38,209 nt of DNA from the NCBI RefSeq assembly GCF_036567905.1, contig NZ_DATCTO010000090.1, forward strand, positions 1-38,209, read 5' to 3'. The notes below the pieces were generated by a model, which was not told where the DNA came from, made no database searches, and was given only the letters and a program-made list of their open reading frames with translations. This document shows, piece after piece, positions 6,549 through 15,544 of this stretch. Numbering within the stretch: position 1 is the stretch's first letter; every line of letters begins with the position of its first letter. This DNA is from Candidatus Binatus sp. Lineage in GTDB: Bacteria > Desulfobacterota > Binatia > Binatales > Binataceae. Made by a program: the position numbers and the translations under genes.

Positions 6549-9125
6549 TCACGCAGTGAGGCGGCGAACCAGCGCCTCACCAATAAGCATAATCATCGCG
6601 GCGACGAGCAGGTACGGATTCATCGAGACGCGGCGCTCGAGCGTGGCGCGTTGCGTCGAGACTTCCGCCGGCGACGGATTGAGACGCCCGCCGGTGGCGG
6701 ACGCGAGTTGTTCGAGCAGGCCGTAGTTGGGCTCGGGGCGCGGCAGTTCGGCGTTGACCGACGGACTGACGGTGAACGCGAGCGGCGGGAACTTCTTGTC
6801 CTTGCCGGCCGGCGAGCGCACTTCGAAGTAGTAATTGCCGGGGGCGGGCGCGTCGATCGATCCCGACAACTCGCCCACAACTTCTTCGGTGAGTGCGGTT
6901 TCAGTCCGGGTTCCGTCGGGCCGCGTCACGAGCACGGTTACCAGGCGGGCGGCGTTGCCCGGCTCGGCGCTGTAGTCGGTCAGCTTTATATTGATCCGGC
7001 CGGCATTGTAGCCGAGTGCGACGTCGATTTTGGGTTCGGCGGGCATCTCCGGCGTCATCCAGGCGAGAATGCGATCCCACAGCGGCTGAAAAACATTCGC
7101 GCTGACCCACCTGCCGGACCATCGCCCGCTCGCGTCCGTGGTCACCGCCATCGCTTTGCCCGCGCCGTACTTCCAGCTCGCGATGACGGGCTCGCGCGTG
7201 CCGCTGCGATCGACGTACATGCTCATCGTGGCGCGCGGTTTGATCTCGGTGGAGACGTAGCCCTTGAGCGGTGGCATCTGGCGCGCCGCGAGATCTTTCA
7301 AAATCGCGTCGGGGCTTTCGCTGCGCGGTGTGAATTCTTTTTCGACCATCGTGATCTCGCCGCCGTGGGCGCGAAAGTCTTGGACGAAAAGCTGGGGCAG
7401 ATTGCGCGGACTGTCGGTCTGATAGTAGGAACCGCCGCCGTACCTGGCGATCGCCTGGAGCAGGTCCACATTGGCGTCCCGCCCGATTGCGATCGTCGAG
7501 ATCGTCGTGTTGGCGTCATGATGCATCCGCGAGACCAGGTCATAGTACATCTCGGCGGTGCCTCCGGTCTCGCCGTCGGTGAGGACAACGACGTGCTTGA
7601 CCTGTGCGCCGCTGTTGCCGAGCATGCGTTCGGCCTCGCGCAGCGCCGGAATCATGAAAGTCTGGCCATGCGCGGAGAGCCGGTTGATCATCTGATCGAA
7701 ATACGGGCGGCTCTGGCCGACGGACTGCAGCGGGATGACGACGAACGGCTGCGAGTCGAATCCGATGACGCCGATCAGGTCGTTGTCCTTGAGAGTTCTG
7801 GTGACGGTCTCGGCGGCGGCTTTGGCGTAGGTGAGCTTGTCGTTGCGGCCCATCGAGCCCGACTTGTCGATGATCAATATCAGCGCGCGTTTCTTTTCCT
7901 TGTGCTGCGGCGGCTTCATCGTCACCGGCATCACGGCCGCGAGCGGGCTGTCCGCATAACCGCCAAGGCCGAAACTCGAATCGCCGCCGATCATCGCGAG
8001 CGAACCGCCGCGACGCACGTACTCCGCCATCGCGTTCTGCGCGGCCGGCGCGATTCGTTCGCTCGGCACGTTGTTGATCAACACCGCGTCGTAACCCGAG
8101 ACGGCGCCGTCCCAGGTCCCGCCGGTGACGGGCACGACGGTCGGTTCGAGTCCCATCCGATTGACGACGATGCCGAGATAGTTGGCGTCCCTGGCGCTGT
8201 CGCTAAGAATCAGAACTTTGCGCCGCGCGCCCACTCCCACCCATCCTTTGAGCGAGTCGTCCTCGGGGTACGCGTCGAGCGCGGGATTGTCGGGCTTGAA
8301 GGCGGCGGTGTACGAAGCCAGGCCGGCGGTTTCGGTGCGGACCGGGAAGTCGAAGCGCTGCGAGCCGCGCGCCAGCGTCACTTTGCGCTCATCGATAACC
8401 GCGCCGTCGCGCTCGATGGTGATGGTTCCCGCCGCGGGCAGGTCGTTAAGATTCTCCATCGTGACGCCGAGCGCGAACGGAGCGGCTTTCTCCAGCGCCG
8501 GCGGAAGCGAAAGCGCCGTCATCGCGACGTTGGGAATCGAACGCGCGCCGGGCGGCGTGAAGATGTCGAGGCGAATCTCGGCGGAGACAATCGCGCTTAT
8601 CGCGCGCTCCGCGTCGCCGCGATTTTGCCATCCGTCGGTCACCATCACGGCCGGGCCGCCGTGCGCGTCGGGATCTGCGGCGATACGGTAGAGCGCGCTT
8701 TCAAGGTTGGTCGCGCCGGGCCCGCATTCGGCGCATCCGGTCCCGTTGGCGAACGCCGATTCGACGGCGCCGATCGATTCCGGGACCGCGCTGGCCGCGA
8801 ACATGTACGCGGGATCTGCCGCGCGCAGCCCGAGGTCGTCGCGGATCAGCTTGAGCGTCCACGCGCGCATCGCCGGCGTGATACTGGCGCTCGCGTCGGC
8901 GATTGCGGGCCGCGCGGCGCCCTCGGAATGCATCACCTGCTGCGGATTTGCGAGCGCGACGACGAACAGGGCGAGCACTATCGCGCGCATCAGCGGCGCA
9001 AACACGCGGCGAATTTCGCGCGCGTTGACAAGACCCCAGAGCAAAACGATCGCGGGAATCGCGAGCAGATACAGCAGCTCGCGATGAGCGAAGCTCAAAT
9101 CGTGCGGGGAGACTGTTGGAATCAC
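6549..9125 (-). CDS. Membrane-anchored protein with two VWA domains around a glutamine-amidotransferase-like domain
   Basis: An 858-residue protein whose GTG start overlaps the stop of the BatA-like gene (GTGA), showing tight coupling. Two N-terminal membrane segments (about 18-35 and 46-61) precede a first VWA domain with DASAS at 77-81, a Thr in GATNLESAL and VTDGWQN near 161. A class-I glutamine-amidotransferase-like domain (about 300-405, with AEYVRRGGSLAMIGGDSSF) follows. A second VWA domain has DKSGS at 419-423, GQTFMIPAL and LTDGETGG. After a beta-rich region comes a C-terminal membrane helix near 838-855. Metal-dependent protein binding at the cytoplasmic membrane is the family expectation; the amidotransferase-like domain in such proteins normally lacks enzyme activity. 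The longer upstream frame to 9761 is a shadow of the neighbour. Confidence 0.85.
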   Translation of the reverse strand: MIPTVSPHDLSFAHRELLYLLAIPAIVLLWGLVNAREIRRVFAPLMRAIVLALFVVALANPQQVMHSEGAARPAIADASASITPAMRAWTLKLIRDDLGLRAADPAYMFAASAVPESIGAVESAFANGTGCAECGPGATNLESALYRIAADPDAHGGPAVMVTDGWQNRGDAERAISAIVSAEIRLDIFTPPGARSIPNVAMTALSLPPALEKAAPFALGVTMENLNDLPAAGTITIERDGAVIDERKVTLARGSQRFDFPVRTETAGLASYTAAFKPDNPALDAYPEDDSLKGWVGVGARRKVLILSDSARDANYLGIVVNRMGLEPTVVPVTGGTWDGAVSGYDAVLINNVPSERIAPAAQNAMAEYVRRGGSLAMIGGDSSFGLGGYADSPLAAVMPVTMKPPQHKEKKRALILIIDKSGSMGRNDKLTYAKAAAETVTRTLKDNDLIGVIGFDSQPFVVIPLQSVGQSRPYFDQMINRLSAHGQTFMIPALREAERMLGNSGAQVKHVVVLTDGETGGTAEMYYDLVSRMHHDANTTISTIAIGRDANVDLLQAIARYGGGSYYQTDSPRNLPQLFVQDFRAHGGEITMVEKEFTPRSESPDAILKDLAARQMPPLKGYVSTEIKPRATMSMYVDRSGTREPVIASWKYGAGKAMAVTTDASGRWSGRWVSANVFQPLWDRILAWMTPEMPAEPKIDVALGYNAGRINIKLTDYSAEPGNAARLVTVLVTRPDGTRTETALTEEVVGELSGSIDAPAPGNYYFEVRSPAGKDKKFPPLAFTVSPSVNAELPRPEPNYGLLEQLASATGGRLNPSPAEVSTQRATLERRVSMNPYLLVAAMIMLIGEALVRRLTA

Positions 9126-10933
9126 GGCGCGGCGGCCTCGGCGATGCGGCGGCGCCGATAGACGAGAAGGGCTTCCAGAGCGGTCAGCGCGATAATCGCG
9201 GCGAGAAGGTAATCGCCAAGCGGGGATTTTTCCATCACCGGCGCGGCTGCGGAACCCGAACTTGCGGCTTCGACTTTGAGCTGCGGCGAGCTGGAGAGAT
9301 CCGACTCGGTCAAGTCGGCAAGATTCACAGCGCGCGGCGTCTTCGCGCCGCCCGGACCGACGAGTTCGTAGATTCCCTGCTCCGACACCGCGGTGAAAAG
9401 CGTGCCGGGATTTGCTGCCGCCGCGCTTCCCGACGGGAGTATCACGCGCTCGACGCCCGCCGGCGCCAGCCACGGCTGTCCGGTCCGGTAGCCGCTGCTG
9501 TTCGCACCCAGTCCGGCCAGATAACTGATGGCGTTGAGCGTCAGCACCGACATGGGAAGGTTGCGCCGCCCGAGATACGGAAACGGATTGAAGCCGGTCG
9601 CGACGAAACGATGCGCTCCGCGCTCGCCCTTGAGCACGATCGCGCCGCCGTCGCCGCCGACCACCTGGCTCATCCATGGATGAGTCCCGAAATACTCGCC
9701 GCCGCGCAGACTGAGCAGGCGGAAGTTCACCGAATCGGTGAGCGTGTCGGTCGTGCGCCATCCGGCGATCTGGACCTTCGCGGTCGGCGTCACCGTCAAT
9801 CCGAAAACGGGATCGCCCGGCGGCGGCATCACGAGCATCGTGTTCACGCCGGGGAGTTCCTTGGGCGCGGCGTATTCAAAGATGGCGAGATCGAAGTTGC
9901 CGAGATCGCCGGGCGAGTAGGAATCGGGGGTTTGAGCGGTGACCTCGACGCCGGGAATCGAGTTCAGGCCCGCGGCGTCGGCCGGAGTCGGGCTGATGAA
10001 AAGAATCGACACGTTCTTGACGGAGCCGGCTGTCGCGTAAGCGACGTTGTCGAGAGCGAGCGCGTCGTCGGGCGCGAGTTTTGCCTGGTAAATCCGCGCG
10101 GGCGGGATCGCGGGGAACTCGAGCGTAGCGGTCTCACGCGCGCCGAGAGCTTCCTTGGCGTGGGCGATTTCCCTGCCGTCTCCGCTCACGACGAGCTCGA
10201 GCGTGCGGGTTTCAGGGCTGAAGTTGGCGATGGAGAGACTCGCGTGGAGAGCTTCCGCGCCAAGGACTTCGCGCCGCAGCGAGAACGAGCCGATCGCGGC
10301 GTTGGCGACCGCGTCGCCCACCGCGATCGGATGAATTCGCGCGGGGACCGGCGCGGCGAGCGCGTTGGCGCCGGCAAAAATCACCTTGCTGACGCGCGCT
10401 TCCGAGGCGAGGTTGCCGAGGAAATTCTCGAGTGTCGTTTGATCGTTGGGCGCATCGGTCGGCTTGATTCGCGACAGCGCAAGGCGCGCCTCGGTCAGGG
10501 TACTGAACGGGGGCGCCACGCGGCGCGGCTGCGGCGCGGTGACGTAAACTGAGATTTCGCCACCGCCGTCTTCGGCGGACAAGGCGGCGTCGAGCTTTTC
10601 GCGCGCAACCTCGAAACGGCTCTTACCTGCGGGCGTCAACGCCTGCATCGCGGCGGAATTGTCGATCACGACTGCCAGCGGAGCGGTTTTCTTCCAGATG
10701 AACGGACCCGCCATCGCGAGCACCGCGAGACTCAGGATGAAGACCTCGGCGAAGAACATCCAATCCAGCCGCGGCCATCCGCCGAAACGCTCGCGCCGAA
10801 AACCGCGCAGCGCGCGAAACGCCAGCACGCTTGACACCGTCACCCGCGCCGGCCGCTCCTTGGCCAGGTATGCCAGCACCAGCGCCGGCACCAGGGCGAA
10901 AAATACGAGCGCGCCTGGATAAAGGAATCCCAT
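9122..10933 (-). CDS. BatA and VWA-fold (WFA) domain membrane protein
   Basis: 603 residues. The N-terminus matches the BatA N-terminal domain: a membrane helix at about 5-24, the PARVTVSSVLAFRAL segment, then a second helix at about 60-80. The VWA-like domain that follows is degenerate: where the MIDAS should read DxSxS it reads DNSAA (91-95), and the later conserved TDG is replaced (VIFAGANA). A glutamine-amidotransferase-like region and a C-terminal helix near 580-595 complete it. The ATG at 10933 lies 11 bases after the DUF58 stop. It probably works with the DUF58 and double-VWA proteins as a membrane complex served by the MoxR ATPase; that is inference from the known MoxR/Bat operons. 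Confidence 0.82.
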   Translation of the reverse strand: MGFLYPGALVFFALVPALVLAYLAKERPARVTVSSVLAFRALRGFRRERFGGWPRLDWMFFAEVFILSLAVLAMAGPFIWKKTAPLAVVIDNSAAMQALTPAGKSRFEVAREKLDAALSAEDGGGEISVYVTAPQPRRVAPPFSTLTEARLALSRIKPTDAPNDQTTLENFLGNLASEARVSKVIFAGANALAAPVPARIHPIAVGDAVANAAIGSFSLRREVLGAEALHASLSIANFSPETRTLELVVSGDGREIAHAKEALGARETATLEFPAIPPARIYQAKLAPDDALALDNVAYATAGSVKNVSILFISPTPADAAGLNSIPGVEVTAQTPDSYSPGDLGNFDLAIFEYAAPKELPGVNTMLVMPPPGDPVFGLTVTPTAKVQIAGWRTTDTLTDSVNFRLLSLRGGEYFGTHPWMSQVVGGDGGAIVLKGERGAHRFVATGFNPFPYLGRRNLPMSVLTLNAISYLAGLGANSSGYRTGQPWLAPAGVERVILPSGSAAAANPGTLFTAVSEQGIYELVGPGGAKTPRAVNLADLTESDLSSSPQLKVEAASSGSAAAPVMEKSPLGDYLLAAIIALTALEALLVYRRRRIAEAAAP

Positions 10934-10944
10934 CGGATAACTCT

Positions 10945-11844
10945 TCAGTGCGCCAGGCCGAGGTCGCTCACCGCGCGGACGAAGAAATTCTGGAAGTCGT
11001 GGTCGGTCGTGTAGAGCGCGTAATGCAGCCCGCGTCCGAGGCAGAAGGATTTTATTTCGCGCGTGAGACGCAGCATCGTCTCGCGATACTGCGTGCGCTC
11101 GCGGTCGCCGATCGAGACGCGCAGCCGCTCGCCGGACTCGGAATCGACTACCTCCACGTCGCCGTCGAGGCCCTGGCCGTTGAGCTCGCGCCCGCCGAGA
11201 ATCTGCACGGCCGTCAGGTCCATCGAGGCCGCGGTGAACATCCCCAGCCCGCGCGTGACCGAGTTGAGCAGCATCAGGAAATCGGAAACGATAAACACCT
11301 TGCCGGCGCGCCGAATCGCGAGCAGCTCGGTCGCCAGCGAAGTCGCGAAATCGAACTGCCCGCCCGGCTTGAGATTGTGAAGGCGGCGCGCGAGCTCGAC
11401 GATTCGATGGCGGCCGTTGACGAACGACGGATTCACCTTCCCGCCGCTGCCGCCGAGCACGCGCAGCATCACCCGATCGCCGCTGGCCAGCGCGACGTAG
11501 GCAAGTGCGAGCGCAGTCAGGATCGCCGACTCGAACTTGCGGTCGCCCGCCGGATACGCCATCGACGCGCTCGCATCGACGAAGATGTACGTGAGCAGGT
11601 CTTCCTCTTCCTGGAAAAGCTTGATGTAGAGTTTGTCGCTGCGGCCGTAAAGCCCCCAATCGATGTAACGGAAGTCGTCGCCGGGCGAGTAATGACGAAA
11701 ATCGTTGAACTCGAGCGACGAGCCGCGCTTGGGCGACAGATGCATCCCCCGGCCCAGCCCGGCGTATCGCTGGCGGGTTCTGATCCTGAGCTTTTCGAGC
11801 CGGGCAAGAAAACCCGGCGTGAACTCGTCCGGCAGTCCGAACAT
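10945..11844 (-). CDS. DUF58 (VWA-related) protein
   Basis: 299 residues. The DUF58 signature is clear: EFNDFRHYSPGDDFRYIDW at about 45-63, followed by a VWA-type MIDAS DASAS at 90-94. DUF58 proteins are the standard partner of MoxR ATPases and are thought to act with them in maturing or assembling envelope proteins or metal centres. There are no membrane helices, so it is probably cytoplasmic. Its ATG lies three bases after the MoxR stop, so the two are almost certainly co-translated. Confidence 0.9.
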   Translation of the reverse strand: MFGLPDEFTPGFLARLEKLRIRTRQRYAGLGRGMHLSPKRGSSLEFNDFRHYSPGDDFRYIDWGLYGRSDKLYIKLFQEEEDLLTYIFVDASASMAYPAGDRKFESAILTALALAYVALASGDRVMLRVLGGSGGKVNPSFVNGRHRIVELARRLHNLKPGGQFDFATSLATELLAIRRAGKVFIVSDFLMLLNSVTRGLGMFTAASMDLTAVQILGGRELNGQGLDGDVEVVDSESGERLRVSIGDRERTQYRETMLRLTREIKSFCLGRGLHYALYTTDHDFQNFFVRAVSDLGLAH

Positions 11845-11847
11845 CGG

Positions 11848-12867
11848 CTACGTGCGCGGCTTCCTGAGCCGCTTTACCACCTGCTCGAGGATCGATTCGG
11901 AAGAAACACTTTCGGCCTCGGCCTGGAAGTTGAGCAGCAAGCGATGGCGCAGGCACGGGACGATCGCGTCGTCGATATCGTCGTAGCTCACGCTCACGCG
12001 GCCGGCGAGCAATGCGTTAACCTTGGCGCACAAAATCAGCGCCTGCGCGCCGCGCGGGCTCGGCCCAAAACGCAGGTATTGGGAGACCTCGGGAATGGCG
12101 CCGGGACCGCCGGGAGTGCATCCGCCGATCACGCCGATGATGAAACGCTCGAGCGGTTCGGCCACCATCACCTCGCGAACCAGAGCTTTGAGTTCCTCGA
12201 TCGCCCGCGGCGCGCGCGAAGGTTCGAACACCGGCTGAATGCGATTTTGCGCCGTGCCAGTGGTGCGGCTGAGGATTTCGCGCAATTCGTCAGGCTTGGG
12301 CGATCCCATCACGACTTTGAAGATGAACCGATCCATCTGCGCCTCGGGCAGCGGATAGGTTCCTTCGAGCTCGATGGGATTTTCCGTGGCGAGGACGATA
12401 TACGGCGGATCGAGCACGTAGGTGGTGCCGAAGACGGTGACCTGATGCTCTTCCATCGCCTCGAGCACGGCCGATTGCGTCTTGGGCGTCGCGCGATTGA
12501 TCTCGTCGCCGAGCACCATGTGCGCGAAGATCGGGCCGGGCTTGAACTGGAACTCGCGATGACCGTCGGCCTCGGTCAGCACCTGCGTGCCGATGATATC
12601 CGAGGGCATCAGGTCGGGCGTGAACTGAATTCGTTTGAAGCTGAGCCCGAGCGTTTCGCTGGCCGCCTTGACCATCAGCGTCTTGCCCAGTCCGGGCACG
12701 CCTTCGATCAAAATATGGCCGCCGCAGAACAGCGCGGTCAGCATCTTTCGCACGACCTCACGATGGCCGACGATCACGCGCGCGACTTCGCTCTCGGCGC
12801 GCGAGAAAATCTTGCGGAATTCCGCGACCCGCTGGTCGGGTGAAGCTTGTTGAGGAGCCGCTCCCAT
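11848..12867 (-). CDS. MoxR-family AAA+ ATPase
   Basis: 339 residues. Walker A is GVPGLGKT at 56-63 and Walker B is MVLGDEINRA near 116-125. Sensor and arginine-finger-type regions (ATENPIELEGTYPLPEAQMDRF) are the MoxR hallmark. MoxR proteins are chaperone-like ATPases that work on VWA-domain proteins, and here two VWA/BatA proteins and a DUF58 protein follow immediately. AAGGAAGGACAACGG upstream of the ATG at 12867 gives a good ribosome-binding site. It is 24 bases downstream of the low-complexity membrane protein gene. Symbol left open because moxR is used for many paralogues. Confidence 0.93.
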   Translation of the reverse strand: MGAAPQQASPDQRVAEFRKIFSRAESEVARVIVGHREVVRKMLTALFCGGHILIEGVPGLGKTLMVKAASETLGLSFKRIQFTPDLMPSDIIGTQVLTEADGHREFQFKPGPIFAHMVLGDEINRATPKTQSAVLEAMEEHQVTVFGTTYVLDPPYIVLATENPIELEGTYPLPEAQMDRFIFKVVMGSPKPDELREILSRTTGTAQNRIQPVFEPSRAPRAIEELKALVREVMVAEPLERFIIGVIGGCTPGGPGAIPEVSQYLRFGPSPRGAQALILCAKVNALLAGRVSVSYDDIDDAIVPCLRHRLLLNFQAEAESVSSESILEQVVKRLRKPRT

Positions 12868-12891
12868 CCGTTGTCCTTCCTTATCCTGAAT

Positions 12892-14430
12892 CTAATGAAT
12901 CATGTCGCGATAGCGCGGCGGCACCAGTTGTCGTTCGTCGGGCGGCGCGTCGTCGCTGGTCGGCGCAAGCGGGGCATTGACGTAACCCGTCGTCGCCGTG
13001 GGCCGATCGGTGTCAAGTACCGTTTTTCCGCCGTTACCGGAAGAGGGCGCTCCCGGCAGCCGGAACATGACGTAGCGCGCATCCTTGATGTCAACGGTCG
13101 CACCCTTCTCGCCGGGCTTCAGGAAGCGCTGCGCATTGGTTGAGGTCGGCATCTCGCCAAGATGCGTATCGCCGAGGTTCGAGCCCATGTCCTTGTTATT
13201 CTTAGGCTTGCCGCCGGTGGCGGGAATATTGCGATCGGCGTTGGCGCCCGGCTTGGGGATATTGCCGGGTCGGTTGGGCTCGGGCTGGCTGCCGCCGCCT
13301 TGATTTTTGTCGTTGCCGGGCTGGTTGTTGGGGCCGGGATTTTTTGCGTTGGCGGTCTCGACCTGCGCTTCGGCTTTGGCGAGTTCGTTGTGGAGTTCGA
13401 TGCTCGATTGGTCGCCCTTGTGCTGATCGTTCTTGTCGTTTTTTGCCGATCCTTTTCCGCCTTCGTTCTTGCCTGAATTCTTGCCGGTTTCGCCTTTGCC
13501 TGAACCCGCGCTGCCGCCGCCCAGGTTCTGGCCGGCGCCGGACCCGCTCTTGCCCTGGCCGCTGCCCGCGCCCGATGAGCTGCCCTGGCTCTGGCTCTTG
13601 CCGCTGCCCTTTCCGTTCTGCGCGTTCGACTTGCCGGTGCCCTGATTTTTTCCGGACTGGCTGTTGTTGCGCTTCTGAGCGGCCTTGTCGGCCTCCCGCA
13701 TCGCTTCCTCGATGCGCTTCTTTTTCTCCTCGGGCGGCAGCTTGGAATTTTCCAGTGCGTCGGCTGCCTGGCGAATCTTGTCCACCAGCGCGGAATCGTC
13801 GGAGCTGGCCGATGTTCTGGCGATCTCCGCGGCGATCGCGCGCAGCTTGGCGGCCTCGGTATTCTCGGGCGTCGGCGCGCGCACCAATCCTAATGTCGCC
13901 AGCACCATCGCAAGCGCGACCACGCCCGCAAAAATCGAGGATCGCTTGAGCGGCTCGCCGATTTCGAGTCTGAATTCCCGGCGCACATCGAGACCGCCGA
14001 ACAGCGCGATCGCGCGCCGCCACAGAATCGGGAACAGCGGCGTGCGCCGCGCACGGATGCTCTCCGGCGCCGACGGATCGGCCAGCGTGGCGAACGTCAC
14101 GATCTCCTGATGGCATTCCAGGCGGTCGTCGAGTTCGGCTGCCGCCGCCACAAAGTCGCTGGCGCGCCGATACGCCCGAAATGCCATGACCAATCCTGCC
14201 GCCAGCACCACGATGCCCGCGCCGATCAACGCGAGGCTGAGCACCGCGCCACGCTCGGGCGCAAGCCGGTATCCCAGCCGCGTCCAGGTCACGTCGCCAA
14301 TCTGCGTGAGCAACGCTCCCAGCGCGATCGCGGTGAGCGCCGGCGCAACCGCGCATAGCATCGCACGGATGGCGGCTAGCCGCGCGATCCGCGCGCTGGC
14401 GATCCCGATTGTCTCGACCGGATTGTCCAC
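12892..14430 (-). CDS. Membrane protein with coiled segment and long Gly/Ser/Asn/Lys-rich low-complexity region
   Basis: 512 residues from a GTG start. Membrane helices lie at about 23-42, 62-84 and 165-183. A charged helical stretch (about 190-252, including LPPEEKKKRIEEAMREADKA) follows, then roughly 180 residues made mostly of Gly, Ser, Asn, Lys and Gln, and a Pro-rich C-terminus. The organisation resembles the large membrane proteins found in front of MoxR/DUF58 genes in several phyla (DUF4175-like), but similarity in sequence is not obvious to me. The low-complexity part looks like a disordered extracytoplasmic linker. Position in the operon suggests it belongs to the MoxR/VWA system. 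Confidence 0.75.
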   Translation of the reverse strand: MDNPVETIGIASARIARLAAIRAMLCAVAPALTAIALGALLTQIGDVTWTRLGYRLAPERGAVLSLALIGAGIVVLAAGLVMAFRAYRRASDFVAAAAELDDRLECHQEIVTFATLADPSAPESIRARRTPLFPILWRRAIALFGGLDVRREFRLEIGEPLKRSSIFAGVVALAMVLATLGLVRAPTPENTEAAKLRAIAAEIARTSASSDDSALVDKIRQAADALENSKLPPEEKKKRIEEAMREADKAAQKRNNSQSGKNQGTGKSNAQNGKGSGKSQSQGSSSGAGSGQGKSGSGAGQNLGGGSAGSGKGETGKNSGKNEGGKGSAKNDKNDQHKGDQSSIELHNELAKAEAQVETANAKNPGPNNQPGNDKNQGGGSQPEPNRPGNIPKPGANADRNIPATGGKPKNNKDMGSNLGDTHLGEMPTSTNAQRFLKPGEKGATVDIKDARYVMFRLPGAPSSGNGGKTVLDTDRPTATTGYVNAPLAPTSDDAPPDERQLVPPRYRDMIH

Positions 14431-14491
14431 AGAATGAAATTATAGCGTACTCGACGCAGATGCGACCGTCCAATCGGCGGCCCGGACCGCC

Positions 14492-15508
14492 TTATTTTAC
14501 CGGGATTGCGGCCGGTTTACCTGCCGGCGGTTTCCGTTCCAGTGCGATCGCGCGCCGATGCTCCTCAAACGATTTCGAAAAGACATGAGTGCCGCCTTCG
14601 CGGGCGACAAAATAGAGAAATTCGGTATGCGTCGGATATAGCGCGGCTTCGATCGATTTCAGCCCGGGATTCGCGATTGGCCCGGGCGGCAAGCCGGTGA
14701 AGTCGTACGTATTGAAGGCCGACGCCGTGTGAACCGCGCTTGCGGCCGACGCCCTCGCTCCGTCGAGCGCATACTCCGCCGTCGGGTCGGATTGCAGCGG
14801 CATCTTGAGCCGCAGCCGATTGTAGAACACGCCCGCGATCAGCGGCCGCTCGCCCGGCACTTTCGCTTCCTTCTCGACGATCGAGGCCATCGTGACCAGC
14901 CGGCGCGCATCCAGGCCGGCCTCGAACATCCGCTCTTCCACCGCAGGCGTCAGGACCTGGTAGAACCGCGCGAGCATCGCGGAGAGCACGTCGTTGGTCT
15001 TCGCGTGCGGCGAAAATCTGTAGGTCGCCGGGAACAGGTAGCCTTCCGCGCCGAGCGGCATCAGCCCCAGCGCGCGCACCATCGCGCCGTCGCGCGCGGC
15101 CTGCTCGAATTCATCCTCGCAGACCAGGCCGGTCTCGGCCAACCGCTGCGCGATCTGATGGACCGTCATGCCTTCGGGAATCGTGATTGTGACGACGACG
15201 AAATCGCCCCTGACCAGATGGCGCATCACGTCGGGAATCCGCTCGCCGCCGTTGAAAGCATAGTCGCCCGGCTTGACTTGGCGCGCGGTCTCGCTCATCT
15301 GGCCGTATAATCGCAGCGCGAGCGCGCTTCGAACCACGCCGGCGTCCGCCAGCGCCCGCGCGATTTGGCGAAACGACTCGCCCTTTTCAATCGTGAGTTC
15401 CCGCGGCGGCGCGAATTTTTCGGTGGGACTCAGCCAGTAGTATGAGAACGCGGCGTACGCTGCGCCCACGACGATCGCGACTGCGAGGATTGATGCCGCA
15501 AGCTTCAT
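14492..15508 (-). CDS. mltG: Endolytic peptidoglycan transglycosylase MltG
   Basis: 338 residues of the YceG/MltG family. One N-terminal membrane helix (about 4-24) anchors it in the inner membrane, followed by a LysM-like segment and the catalytic domain. The family signature around the catalytic glutamate, MASIVEKEA, is present, as are FYNRL, MPLQSDPT and the C-terminal FNTYDFTGLPPGPIANPG block. The enzyme cleaves nascent glycan strands and is thought to set their length. It lies 36 bases after ruvX on the same strand, an arrangement common in many bacteria, and 61 bases before the MoxR-operon membrane protein. Confidence 0.95.
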   Translation of the reverse strand: MKLAASILAVAIVVGAAYAAFSYYWLSPTEKFAPPRELTIEKGESFRQIARALADAGVVRSALALRLYGQMSETARQVKPGDYAFNGGERIPDVMRHLVRGDFVVVTITIPEGMTVHQIAQRLAETGLVCEDEFEQAARDGAMVRALGLMPLGAEGYLFPATYRFSPHAKTNDVLSAMLARFYQVLTPAVEERMFEAGLDARRLVTMASIVEKEAKVPGERPLIAGVFYNRLRLKMPLQSDPTAEYALDGARASAASAVHTASAFNTYDFTGLPPGPIANPGLKSIEAALYPTHTEFLYFVAREGGTHVFSKSFEEHRRAIALERKPPAGKPAAIPVK

Positions 15509-15544
15509 CTAATTCGAGGATATATTTCGCGCCGCAGTTTTTCA

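Noticed and set aside
6285..6583. Short minus-strand open frames with a VIPSEAE-like sequence
   Set aside because: They come from a dispersed intergenic repeat type and A/T tracts; no ribosome-binding site or conserved protein pattern.
6651..9161. An 836-residue open frame on the plus strand inside the double-VWA gene
   Set aside because: It is antisense to a clear gene with VWA domains; its protein is arginine-rich with no recognisable domain, the usual result of GC-rich codon bias on the opposite strand.
9116..10552. A 478-residue open frame antisense to the BatA-like gene
   Set aside because: Arg/Gly-rich composition with no motif; shadow of the real gene on the minus strand.
10831..12843. 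A 670-residue open frame antisense to the DUF58 and MoxR genes
   Set aside because: It spans two real genes with known families and has no domain of its own; shadow of codon bias.
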